Assembly: GCA_964057225.1 (NCBI GenBank)
Contig: OZ059895.1
Location: 16,893,688-16,957,687 of the forward strand
Length of the DNA stretch: 64,000 nucleotides
Source of the DNA: Auanema rhodensis
Taxonomy: Eukaryota; Nematoda; Chromadorea; Rhabditida; Rhabditidae
Reading direction: 5' to 3'
Shown: piece by piece, positions 12,265-23,492 of the stretch
How the letters are laid out: each line of letters opens with the position of its first letter
Position numbering within the stretch: position 1 is the first letter of the stretch
Program-made: the position numbers and the translations under genes
Notes under the pieces: model-generated
The model's database searches: none
What the model was told of the DNA's origin: nothing
The model's input: the letters and a program-made list of their open reading frames with translations, nothing else

Positions 12265-13391
12265 TTCTTAAGGTCGAGCTTTTACAAACCGTTGACGTCT
12301 CCGAATAATACTTCCGATAGTTCTCAGATCATCTTTGACCTTAATTTTGTTCTAATATTCCTTGTGTTCTTTGAAACTTCATCATCAAGACTTCAATCTG
12401 AAAAAAAAACAGAAAATTGAGATTTCATTTAAATTATTCAGTAAGAAGAGAATATAAAAATTCATTCATAAAAAAAAAGGAGGAACTAGACTTCGACGAG
12501 CTCGTCGATCTTGAAGAGGCATTGCTAGTCCCCATTCCCCAGTCTACCGTACTTCATCCTACCGTACCCGCCAAAAGGACCGAACCGTTTAAAAACCGGG
12601 CCTTCAAAACTACCGTAACCGCCAGACCGACCGTAAACGATGAGCCTACAGTACCTGCCAAAAACAAACAAGAAGAATTAGTCCCATACGGAAAACCACC
12701 GTCAAGTACATCGATCAAGCTTGAAGAGATCTGTACGAAGATTCAGAAGATGGACAAGAAGCTGAACCTGATTATCGACATCCTCATTCGAAACGAGAGG
12801 AAGTACTGGAGAAAAATGGCCGAAGAAGAAGACAAGAAAAAATGTAAGCTGTGCGAGAGCAATCATGGGACCGATTTCTGCACTAACTACACCTCGATAG
12901 CTCAACGATTACATAGAGCTCAAGAAATTAATCTATGTATGAGGTGATTAAAGAAGGACCACCGCACAGCCGATTGTAGAAATCCTACAATATGCCACCA
13001 CTGTAACTCAAGAGTGTGGGCACATCCGATCTATCTAGAGAAGAGATGGAAGAAAGTAATAGAAAGGGGGGGGGGACAATACTTTTGAAAATAAATCTTT
13101 TTCGCTTTAAACAGATTTTTTAATTTTTTTGACATAACACGCTATGCCACGTTTCAATTGACACACCTAATATTTTTTTTTAAACATTGACATAAATATC
13201 ACAAATTGTATAAAAAGGGCACATATGCATACTAATCGATGAGACTTTTTCTGGCCTGCAAGCATTCATAGGTTCTACTATTCATATCCCACATTGCATC
13301 GTTTACTCTACTACGAATGGTTCGAAACTCTTCAATCATATGATCAACTGCCTTCCTATCGATAGCCCTCCCTGCATAAAGACGAAGAATT
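12265..13391. other. Unique spacer of the palindrome
   Basis: These 1127 bp separate the two arms. The left and middle part carries a plus-strand gag-like reading frame ending in degenerate zinc knuckles. The right part carries, on the minus strand, the coding end of a unit that starts in the right arm. Between them is AT-rich DNA with a run of G near 13066-13075. Confidence 0.85.
12417..13030 (+). pseudogene. Degenerate BEL/Pao-type gag fragment
   Basis: An open frame from 12417 to 12947 encodes a Thr/Pro-rich linker, a short amphipathic stretch (about residues 98-125) and then Cys/His motifs. The first is C-x2-C-x3-H-x4-C. In the second, a TGA stop replaces the expected second cysteine; the frame then continues as a good knuckle (x4-H-x4-C) and a C-x2-C segment to about 13030. 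Arrays of this kind sit at the end of gag in BEL/Pao LTR retrotransposons. No protease, reverse transcriptase or LTR was found nearby. It is read as a broken remnant. The family assignment is from the motif pattern and could be another gag-bearing retroelement. Confidence 0.6.
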
Positions 13392-13479
13392 TCTTCAAAT
13401 TTGTGTCTAAAAATAAAAAAAAATCGAATGGTTGGGAAGCGCTTGTCCAAGAAGGCAATAACAGAAGGAAAATTGTACT
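13232..13479 (-). CDS. Terminal coding exons crossing the right palindrome junction (unknown protein)
   Basis: On the minus strand, sequence down to 13479 reads in frame into a donor (TTCGA|gtacaa). A 72-bp intron (13407-13478) ends in a T-rich ATTTTTAG. The exon 13232-13406 then gives 57 further residues and a stop. Joining at phase 2 keeps the frame open and yields a charged, helical-looking tail (for example AGRAIDRKAVDHMIEEF). The junction of arm and spacer (13391/13392) lies inside this exon. In the left arm the same exon runs into different sequence and stops within a few codons. No upstream start is defined because an in-frame stop precedes the segment just after the poly-Asp reading of the ATG repeat. 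The protein is not recognised. Confidence 0.4.
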
Positions 13480-13561
13480 CGAAGAAATAATCGCTATCCA
13501 GACTATGAAATTCGCTGAACGGTCCCCGAGCTGTCCCAGCGTCAACCTTTTATATACTACT

Positions 13562-13563
<2 letters not shown>

Positions 13564-13605
<42 letters not shown>
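13564..13605. repeat. (ATG)14 trinucleotide repeat, right arm
   Basis: Seen on the plus strand as CAT units. It mirrors 12051-12092 exactly in unit number. Confidence 0.95.
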
Positions 13606-14245
13606 TATCCGTTCAGTACTACCGCTTCAGCTTATTTTACCGCCTGATTTAAACCTTGAAAATCATTTTGTTTCAAAAAAAAGGAAAAAAATCATAATAT
13701 ATAAAGAGTTCATTTACATTTTCAGCTGAAAAAAAAACAAATCATATATTATATATTCTGAAATTTTAAATTTTGTTAAAGCCAGCTAATTATCATCTAC
13801 AATCTCTAAATTAGAGCTGTTCAACAAGTTTTTTTAAAGAAAAAAAAGAGAAAAAGATGTCAACTTAAAAATATTTTAATTACAATGTAAAGGATGATTA
13901 CTGTCTTTCTTTCAATTTTTTTTTCATTTGTATTCTATTTTTTTTAGTTAAGTTGAGCTGAAAAACATATTAAACAAAAAAAAAGAGGTATAGATAGAAT
14001 AAAATAATCGTAGTAGTAGTAATTTAAAACCATTTATTATTTATTTTTAATAATTTTTTTAGAAAAAAAAAATAAATATATGATCTTCAGATGCAAAAAA
14101 AATTAATATTTACCATGAAAACATTCATGAAATGGTACAACAACTCGTTAGAATATAATTTCTTCAAAAAAACAAATAAGGAAACAACGAAAAAAGAAAA
14201 GAAAAAATACATTTATACTTGCTAACATGTATATAATATATTTGA

Positions 14246-15533
14246 TTATAACATTGATAAAGTAGTTCCATTTGGATATATAATAGCATTTGAATCTATT
14301 TTAGCATAACTATGATCTAAATATATATTATATAAGCATTTGTTTACTATTGTTTTACTACTTAATATAGATTCATATGATGATATTTGAGGAGAAGCAT
14401 GCTCTTCAAACTTTAATGACAAACTTAAGTTTTGTAAATCGTTACGTGTCGTCCAGTATATGCGCTCATCTGATCCACGTTCCGAACGAATTGTCTCAAT
14501 CACCGTTTCGTAATTTCGATGTTGTAACAGCAGATTTCGTAAATATTCCTTGTCAGCTTTGTTTAGCCATGTCTTGGATATATCCAAGTCGTGCACAATG
14601 TGTCCAGAACAGTAACTCGTCTGATATAAGCCGTTGTGCAGTTGACGCAAACGTATGAAGGCGCTGCAGTGTAGCTGGACTTTGCGTGTTGGGTGGCCTC
14701 GTCGATGTACTATACTGTTTGTCCGTTTTGTTGGTGGATGACCAGTTCGATGGCATCTATACATGATATCTTGATTGTGTCTGGTTGTCCGCTTTATGAA
14801 GCAACTGCCAGTCTCACGTTGTAGAGCGACGAGCCAATTCTAAAATGAAGATGTGTATATGAGCATGCAGCATATGAAATACCTCAAAATCATTGAATGA
14901 AGTATGAAAAACTTTTTTGATAGAATAGTCTTGAGGCTGACCAGCTGCTCCAACTTCTTGATGAAGCAATTCGCAATGATTAGCTAATGCTTCATGAAAT
15001 CCAAGTATAGATGTACATCCGGGTACAGGGCAAGGAACGAATTTCTAAAATACTGTCAACTGAATCATTAAATTCATAAAATAATCAAAATGTACCAGTT
15101 TCAAATGAGAATTGTACGTTTCCGCTGATGATAATCTTCTGGATAAGGGTTCATCAACTGTACTGAAGTTCTTCCTTGATTTGGTGACTATTTCATTGGT
15201 TCTATTATAATTTTCAGATTTGAATGCATAAAGCTGCAATGAACATTCAGAGGTTTTACGAAACCATCTGATCAAATGTTGGACAGAAGTCTCCGGCCAT
15301 CGATGAACTATGCGTAGATGACGGTACATGACATTCCGACAAGATAGCATACGGTAGCATTCAGGACAGGAAACATATGTACGTGCAGTTCGTGATCCTT
15401 CTGAGTTTGATCTCAGAATCGAAGTATAACTCAATGTTTCAACATTGTTTAATGAGACTTCTGTATCCTTGAATGAAGGCAAAAATTGATCAGTTTGATC
15501 AGTTGACAAACGGCAGGGATAAGTGTCATACAT
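14246..15533 (-). CDS. C2H2 zinc-finger protein, right copy (3 exons)
   Basis: Exons 15096-15533, 14883-15044 and 14246-14839 on the minus strand give the same 397-residue protein as the left arm, with two C2H2 fingers and a FAR1/FLYWCH-like region but no transposase catalytic domain. The two copies converge on the spacer. The 3' end is followed by about 640 bp of AT-rich DNA before the ATG repeat. Because both copies have the same splice sites and open frames, either could be active; nothing in the sequence marks one as dead. The duplication raises the possibility of complementary transcripts if transcription runs past the stop. Confidence 0.75.
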
Positions 15534-15616
15534 TGGAATTGAACTATCTAATATGATTACTACAATTTAATCTTTAACCTACATGTTTAAGATCACCCAC
15601 GTATATTCTAATTAAA

Positions 15617-15658
15617 ATTAATTTTGAAATGTAAATCACCCGCCATTTCAAAATTAAT
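15617..15658. repeat. Subterminal hairpin of right arm
   Basis: Mirror of 9998-10039: a 15-bp perfect stem with a 12-nt loop, 20 bp inside the outer arm edge. Confidence 0.8.
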
Positions 15659-15681
15659 AAGCACGCAGTGCGGTTGCATCA

Positions 15682-15687
15682 TTTATT
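15682..15687 (-). terminator. AATAAA polyadenylation signal of the Ste24 gene
   Basis: On the minus strand AATAAA occurs 117 bp after the STE24 stop codon, following an (ATT)n stretch (15736-15759 as ATA units on the plus strand). It is the only clear AATAAA before the palindrome begins at 15678, so cleavage would fall at or inside the arm. Confidence 0.5.
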
Positions 15688-15803
15688 GAAAAAAAAGATA
15701 AGATGAACAGAACAGAACAGTATTATTCAATAAATGAGATAATAATAATAATAATAATACTGAACCGACGAAACAAAGAAAGCACGCAGAAGTTAATTTT
15801 TAA

Positions 15804-17651
15804 CTATTCAGGCTTATGCTCCTTAATGGCTCGGATTCTCTCAATAATTGGTGGATGAGAGTGGTTGAAAGCCGAATATAGAGAGTCGTCGATTGGCATA
15901 GAGAGGTTATCCTTTAAATAATTTTAAATATTTCTATTGTACAGGTATATAGAAAAGCTAACCTTGCTAAGCTTTTTAAGGGCGCTGATTAGCTCGCTTC
16001 CGAATCCAAGATCAACAGCGTATTTATCGGCTTGGAATTCACATCTACGAGAATGAATATTCATCAAAAATCCGTCAATCTAGAACAGATGGGTTGCTTC
16101 ATGACTTAAGAATCAAATTTTACTTCATTGTAAGGAGCCATAACGTATTGGAAGACAAGAATGAAACCAATAATCACAGGGGTATTGTGGAATCCAAAGC
16201 ACTAAAAAGAAATATTTTAGAATCTAACAGAAATGCTAATGTATTACTTCATAAAGTGCAGTCCACTTGTAGAAGTAGCTGAAGGCGAAGAACATGAAAA
16301 AGATGTTGATTTCAGTAATGACCAAGTTAATGACTGTGTGAGAAAGAGCCCAATGTCCAAGCTCATGTCCAAGAACGGCAACAACTTCTTTATTAGACAT
16401 TCCACGAGCCTTAAAATATTTGAAGGTAACAGACAAAGGTTCCGATAAATTTAGGTAGAAACCTTTTCCTTTTCATCCTCAGGTTCTTGCAATTCAGCAC
16501 ATTCTTTCATGACCTTCTCTTTCTCTTCTCCGCTCAACAGGGTGTCATAGAGAACAATACGTTTGTTTTTCCAGAATCCATACATATAAGCATTACTGTG
16601 AGCAGAACGCTTAGAACCTTAAAAATTTAATAATTGTATAAAAGAGAAAACTTCAAGTGAACCATGAACAACATATAGCTTAGTCAACGGGTATTGAACA
16701 GAGGCAGCCAGGTTTTCAATAGCAGTCTGCAAAAAGATATTTTCTTTTAGCTTGAAAGGAAGAGTTAATATACCTTCAATGGACCATCAGGCAATGGAAT
16801 GTACTTGTCAAAGAGAGGAGCAATGAAAGCTGGATAGATTGTCATGAGAACGAAGATGATGATAGAAACGAATATCCAAGTGTATACAAAGAAGTAATCT
16901 CCTATTAATAGAAGAAATTAGTTTCAAAACTCAGAATATGCAGAATAGTACCTCCAGAAAGAACAATCCATTCTAAACCAAAGACGATAGGAGCAGTCAT
17001 AGCAGATGAAACGATGAATTTCTTGATCTGAAAACGAATAGTTGGTAATAAATGGCTAAGAATATATTCAATTAACCATGTCAGCGAAGTAAAATCCAAT
17101 AGTTTGCTTGTTAAATCCATGCTTTTGCTCAATTACAAAGGTATCATAAAGTGACCAAGGTAAATCAACGACGGTGGAAATTAAACTTGCAAGAATAGTA
17201 AAACAAACGGACTAAAATAGTAATATGATAAACATCAGCTGCTAGTTCATGAGTACTCACTTGGAATGGCATATTGTCACAGAAATACCAAAGTGCAGGT
17301 AACCATCCATTAAGTAAAACAGCCTAAAAGGATAAAAAATTATCCAAAAAAATTCGTTGTCATCCTTACAGTGTTAAAGAGTTGATTGAAAATTTGGTGG
17401 GCGAATCCAAATCTATGAGTATCTAATTTGTAGTTACGAGCTTTAGTATAAACCTGAAATTCAATAGAAAATGATTGTATGCGTCAGGAAGTAAACAAGC
17501 ACACCTCTTCGGTTATCAAGTCAGCTACTTCTTTTGGACGAGTAGCATTTCGTTCATGAACCTTATACTGACGCCATCCAAGATACAGATCCCATAAGAA
17601 AACAGACCAATTGCCTAATACAATAACGAAAAAGAGAGTGGCTGGTTCCAT
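15804..17651 (-). CDS. fce-1: CAAX prenyl protease 1 (Ste24/ZMPSTE24 family)
   Basis: Zinc metalloprotease of the endoplasmic reticulum and nuclear membrane that removes the C-terminal tripeptide of prenylated CAAX proteins. Twelve exons join without a frame break to 438 residues: 17505-17651, 17370-17453, 17261-17323, 17077-17211, 16952-17027, 16774-16901, 16663-16726, 16463-16617, 16248-16409, 16124-16201, 15963-16079 and 15804-15911. The HEXXH motif reads [13 protein letters not shown], and the downstream glutamate zinc ligand lies in CEFQADKYA. Other family landmarks are [25 protein letters not shown] and [10 protein letters not shown]. Several hydrophobic segments fit the multi-spanning fold. 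Length is slightly below the usual 450-475. Introns are 40-60 bp. It is the last gene of a probable operon. The symbol follows the C. elegans orthologue, from memory. Confidence 0.95.
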
Positions 17652-17675
17652 ACCTATATTCAAAAAATAATAGAC
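17652..17675 (-). promoter_or_regulatory. Probable trans-splice acceptor of the Ste24 gene
   Basis: The minus strand reads a T-rich stretch ending in GAATATAG, then GT and the start codon. An acceptor 2 nt before an ATG, 253 bp after the previous gene, is what nematode spliced-leader addition in an operon looks like. A 5' UTR intron is the alternative; a GT for it exists about 90 bp upstream. Confidence 0.5.
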
Positions 17676-17904
17676 AATGAATTAAGCTGGCAATAGAAAT
17701 AAGAAGTGAAATCGAACACCTGTCTTTGATGGAAAATAAGCAAAAAATTGTGAAATTTTATAAAAATGACCAGATTTCTATTTTTGATATGATAGCACTC
17801 GAGATATGACCTTGACATTAAAATAAATATTTTTTACAAACATGTGTACAAAGCGTGAACTGATAATTTGATATGAATTGTGAAGAAATAAAAGAATATA
17901 ACTA

Positions 17905-20900
17905 TTATTCCAAACTATTATTTATCCCGTTTGAATATACCGTTGTTAAATCAACCTGAAAAATACAATTTTAGATAAAAATAATGAAATAAAAATGATT
18001 TTAATCTGGCTTTTGGTTGCTTACATGGATATTTGCATATGTTTCCTGTAATAGAGTTCTAGCTGATTTCCTTTTCTTTGGATCTACTACAAAGCAATCC
18101 ATCAAAAACTTCCTTTCTAAATCCGAAACCTAAAATTCATTTGTATTATTATTCGTAAATTTGTGAATAAAGTATACCCCATTCTTAATTGGAGGAGATT
18201 TTCCATTACCAAGCATATATTGAATCTGGAAATTATTACACGACTTCCATGGCACTTCTCCAGTCACCTGCAAATTAATATTTAATATTTATATTTTAAT
18301 CAGATCACAAACCATATGCAGTACAACACACCCTACACTCCAGATATCAATAGCTCTTCCGTAACCAGGTATTTGACCATCGCTTGTGCGTCCGAAATTC
18401 ACAACTTCTGGAGCCTAAAAAATCGTTTGCTTTATTAACAGAAAAAGTAAAAAGAAACGCATACCATATATGCTGGAGTACCAACAAGCAGCTTCAATTC
18501 ACCGAATGTTGTCGTCTGACTTGATAAGAAGATGGAACATCCAAAATCACCGAGTTTCAACTGAGAACATCTGCTTATGAATATGTTGTCAGGTTTGATA
18601 TCACGATGAACAATCTAAAGTCATATAGGTAAGAATTTGAAATCAAAGTAGACGTATACTTTATTCTGATGGAGATACGCCACAGCTTTCAAGAGGCCAT
18701 TCGTGAAACCTCTTGCCAGATGAGAGTCCAAGCGATTTCCACCCAAGTAGTTGCCCAAAGTTTCCGGATAATATTCGAGAGCAATGAATACTTCTCCGTT
18801 TGAGGAAAATACTTGAGGATCATAAAGCTTGACCAAATTCACATGATTGACGCTTCGTAAGATTTTAATTTCATTGTGAACAGCCTGAACAGAACTGATG
18901 AAGCAAATCGATCAAAATAATATTGACTTACTTCTTTGTCTATAGCAGCCAACCTTATTTTCTTCACAGCAATCAGTGACATATCTTTTATTGCTATAGC
19001 TTTGTATACATCAGCTGATGCTCCACTTCCTAAATATTAACAAAGTTTGTTGAAGAGTTCAGTCTTACAAAAATCTGATAAAAACAATATAACATAGAAA
19101 ATGGAAATCACACCTATTTTTGGTAACAGGCGCCACTTGGTTTCCGAAACTTCATCAAATTTGACTTCACTTCCTTTAGTAACCTCTACTTCTTTACCAA
19201 GGCTGGATTCATACTATACAATAATATATATACATATAACATTAGCTTTAATGATTTCTCACCTTAGCAGCTATACGAGCATCAAGTTCTTCACAAGCAA
19301 CTTTGAATCTTTTACGTTCATGACCGCCTTCGGAATGTTTGTAAAACTTTTGACGATGAATATTGCCATTAGAATTCTCAGGTGGTTCATGCGTTTTCAT
19401 AAATAGTTCTGTACAATTATATGATGTGTTTGCAAATTTCTGAAATGTTTTTAACTTTATAGGAAAACCCATAAAAAACAAACCTCTAAATCATCTTTAC
19501 TAAGTAAAGCAGTACTCTTTTCACAGAAAAGAAGAAAAAAATTAAGTGCTGACAAAGCCCAAACAGGAACAATATATTGCCTGCTGGGGTCAGTTTGAGA
19601 TCTTATATTATTAAATTTCATGTTCTTGACTAGATCATACCAACTAAAGAACACATACTCAGTAAACGGGAAGATTAGTAAGAACTCGCCTTGTTATCAC
19701 TTCCAACGATTCCTGGACGAGTTCTTGTTGCTGTTTAAGCATTCCCGATTCAAAGATCATTCGATGAGCATCACGATGCAACTGAAAAATGAGTCATCAA
19801 AAAACGGGAATTTAGAAAAAAATTAATTAAAACCTGGAAAAGAACATTAAAAGCTTGTCTCATGGTTGATTGAGCTTGATAATGATATTCACTGCTCTCC
19901 ACTTCTAATTCTTGACGAACCTCTACTATCAATAAACGAAGCTTAGTTATCATTTGTAAAAACTTCTCCTAGAATCATATACATGAGATTATTTATATAC
20001 TTGCAAAGAGATTCAACTTACATAAACATCGTTGATATGAGTTTCAATATTCTCATTGGTAGAGCAAAATTGCTTCGACAATTGAAGAATATTGTTCAAT
20101 TTTGTCTTGTTAAGTTCAAAATTTCCCATTGAACAAACAAGATCAGTCTGGAATTAGGAAAATAAGTAAAATCTATTGGTCCAAGCTATCAATTACTCTT
20201 AAATGACTCAGAGAAAAGCTCGTTTCATCATCTCGATCTATGACTTTAATCCGTTTGTATGACCAAGCATCCCTGTTGTTTTTTTCAAAATAAATCTTCG
20301 GAAAACTGATTGAAATACCGTATTTTCGATTCCTCATCGGGTAAGATTAATGCATATCCTTCAGTAGCTGACTTCCATTTCCTTCCCTCACACAAAGCTG
20401 CTAAAAGCTCTCCAACTGCAGAAGGTTCCATAGCAGTAGTTTTATCGACAAAGATGGTAACTGCCATTGAGGAGCATTTCGATTCAACCTAGAGAAATGC
20501 AATTGAGAAACTAAAATTACTTGTGAATGACTCACCAGGACATGGTCAGATTCGATAAGTGGAATAATGTCATTTAAATTGCCCAAGAGCTCGTAGCCTG
20601 TAGCATTTTGAAGATCGCCGAGCACTGTTCGAAGCAAGTTGCCAATTCGATTAGTTCTTTCATGAACTTTTCGAATTATGCGATTATACTCGCGACAAGT
20701 ATGGAACGTTTCCCCTCCAACTTCAAGACTGGAAAAAAATGAATAAAATTTGAAGTTAAAGAGGATTTAGTTCCATACTCATTTGAATCAGGATCGTAAT
20801 AATCTTGAGTGCCATCCTTTGCATTCTCCCAATAATCAACGACCAAGGTTTCCAATAAGCTAGATATAAGTGATCTACAAATCAGAAAACAGATGCATTA

Positions 20901-23316
20901 TTGGTTATTCACATAAAGAACTTACAAAAAATATGAAGATTGATATTCCACTCCAGAAGATATGGAACGAGAAATCTGGAAAGCAGCTTGCCATTCTTCT
21001 TCGAGCACTGGCCAAAGATTGTCGAGATATTCTTCAGAAACTGCACGAGACCATTGTGTAAGATATTTGAGATAATTCTTTAAAATTAAATTTTAATTAT
21101 ATAATTGAACACATTTAACCACTTACAGTAAACACTGATTTTAGCTGTAAATCAAAGTCTATGGAATACTGCTTCGGCAAAAGATTGCCTGTTGATTTTG
21201 CTATGGCTAGGTACTGTCGTTTGATCCTAAAATAGTATTTTTCATGGTTAGCAGGATAAGTTCACATACTTAACAGCTTCTTCCACACAATCTTTGCAAT
21301 CCACCATTAAAGCTTTTAAGGTTAAAACATCGTTTTTGTTTTCATCGTTTAACGTATCCCCCGATCTTAATTGTTGGATCATGATAGAAATAGTTCATAT
21401 AATATCAAACCTAACAGTAAGCCATTCTAATACTAATTCCATGGGAATATTAACTAAAAATTTAAACAGAGGAGCATATGATGGAAGTTGCATCTTGATG
21501 AAAGCTTCATTAGAAGGGCCAAATTTAGTTGTATAAACTCCTTCCGAATCATATCGTTTAATCTGGAAGTTCATTTCAATTATCTTTCTCTCTCTTTCAA
21601 TGTTTCATCTAACCTCCTCATCGTTTAGCAAATATGCTTTTCTCCTACTAACAGCTTCAGCATAGGTATGAGGTCTCTCATGAAGAAGAAGAGTTACTTT
21701 GATGAATGTAATACTGGCAATCGATAAAACTCGTCTAAGAATCTTCTTCATTCCCTAAACACAATTTACATTTTAAAAAAAGATAAACTATAGAAAAACC
21801 TCCAAATTTAATGATTTCTTTACATAATCTGTAAAAACAGACCGGGCATTTTGAACACAAACACAGCCTTGTTGTCCTCGATTATTATTTAAACCAATTT
21901 TTGAAGGCCATTTTTTTGTTTCATCGATTTCAAATAATTGTCGAAACTTAAATGAAAAAATAAACTTCATCTGTGGAAAAGCTGAATCTAACCTGAAGAA
22001 TCTTTTCATCTAAATCATCAACCGTGTTAAACCAAGCGTTAAGGACTTCAACTCTTTCAACAAAAACTGACACAGATTCTGCATTCGAGCTGAAGGAGAT
22101 TCATTCCCTTTTATATAATTTAGAAAAAAGAAATATTACTTTTCCGATAAATATGCTATCATAGCACGGAAACTAGGAAACAAGGATTGAAACTGTTCCA
22201 AGTCTTCAAGAAGAGTATAAACTGAAATTTTAAATTTGAGTGGTATTTCTGAAAACAATCATACCTCTTTGCCTGACATCAGCTAAATGTACCATATACA
22301 CAGGTACTAAATTAAGTGTGACATTTTGAAATGGAACGGTCACAGTGAAATTTAGTATTTTATTAACTATTTTAGCATACTTTGTTCGAGCTTTCATAAC
22401 ATGAGTATCTTGATCAACCATACCTGGTCGAGCACAATATAGAGGTCTAAAGAGAAAAGGTATTAACAGAATTTAGAATTATCTTTATAATTTTACCTTC
22501 CTGCTATGAAAGCATTTAATTCTAACCAAACTACGTCACAGTATTTATGACCATCAATTATTATAACCTAAATGAATTAATTTGAAAATTAAGTTAATTT
22601 TCTATTTTCAGAAATTTTTGTCTAAATTAATTAGACCGTCACTTATTAATTATTAAAAAAGATTTTTAGATTGTTCGAATTTGATAAATTTATACTCACT
22701 TCTTTTCCCTCTTTATCTTGTTTCTTAATTTTAGATGTTTTATCCGATTTACATACTAATGCTTGTAGTTGTTCATGTATAACTTGTCTAAAACTTCATT
22801 TTCCAGAGAAATGGTGGAAACAGTAGAATTCTTCTGCTCACCTAGCATCCTGTACAGGTGCCTGTACAGAATCGTAAGTATCGGTCGAAGTTCGTCCATC
22901 TGAAGATGAAGATTGTTCTCGTCTCAACACAGGCAAACATAAATAAGTAGATTTCTTTTCATGCTGAAAGAAAAGAAAAAGCATGCAAATAGCCACAACG
23001 AATAACTCACCACTGTTGATGTTCTATGAACATCGTCAGGATCATAATATAAGTCATAAGCTGCTCCTTTACTCTTTCTTGTCATATCTTAAAATAGTTC
23101 GTTAGAATAAGATTGAAGAATGATAAGTTTTCACTTTTGTTTCCGCCTTTAGCAAGACTTGACCTCCCACGATAAAGCTTAGCAGTAAGTTTACGAGATG
23201 GAGTTGGCTTACCACTGAAACAAAATTATTTGCATCATGAAAGCCTTGAAAAGGAAAAACCTGCGATGTTGGTAATTTTGTTCAATATCTGATAAACTAC
23301 TCGAACGCTTAATCAT
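17905..23316 (-). CDS. mtk-1: MAP kinase kinase kinase, MAP3K4/MTK1 type
   Basis: Stress-activated MAP3K feeding p38/JNK pathways. The protein kinase domain is at the C-terminus (exons about 18025-19160). It has the glycine loop GSGASADVYKA, the lysine in IAVKKIRL, the helix-C glutamate in AVHNEIKIL, the catalytic loop IVHRDIKPDNIF, DFG in KLGDFGCS and APE. All key residues are present, so it should be active. The gene ends with exons 18025-18129 and 17905-17955. The long N-terminal part (about 19.2-23.3 kb) is spread over many short exons with introns of about 45-85 bp; I estimate 25-30 exons and somewhat over 1000 residues but did not join all of them. The kinase at the end of a long N-terminal region, and the GSGASAD/DFGCS pattern, fit MAP3K4 rather than MEKK1-3. 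The start is the first ATG after a TTATAG acceptor. It is the middle gene of the putative operon. Confidence 0.88.
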
Positions 23317-23335
23317 CCTATAACGACTATCAGAA
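23317..23335 (-). promoter_or_regulatory. Probable trans-splice acceptor of the mtk-1 gene
   Basis: The minus strand reads GTCGTTATAG, then G and the ATG. It lies 176 bp after the vps-51 stop codon, in the range typical of internal operon genes in nematodes. Confidence 0.5.
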
Positions 23336-23492
23336 TATTGTATTCATGCCATAAGTTTCAAGTATGTCTTGGTGTATCAGCCCAATGAAACATGTGAAAA
23401 AAAGAAAAAGACTAGATTTACGTATCACAACCTTATTACCCGTGATTAGCAATAAATTATACAAAAATAATAAATTAGTCTAAATGTACATG

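Larger units (their letters stand above)
13392..15678. repeat. Right arm of 2287-bp inverted repeat
   Basis: Reverse complement of 9978-12264 at equal length, with matching genes, microsatellite and hairpin. Its outer edge lies 126 bp beyond the stop codon of the Ste24-like gene and 4 bp from that gene's AATAAA signal. Its inner edge lies inside a minus-strand exon that reads on into the spacer. The right arm is therefore more likely the older copy. Confidence 0.93.

Noticed and set aside
12051-12308. Open frame starting with 14 methionines (and its mirror at 13336-13605)
   Set aside because: The start is only the ATG microsatellite. The better reading of the following sequence is another frame that splices into the exon at 13232-13406.
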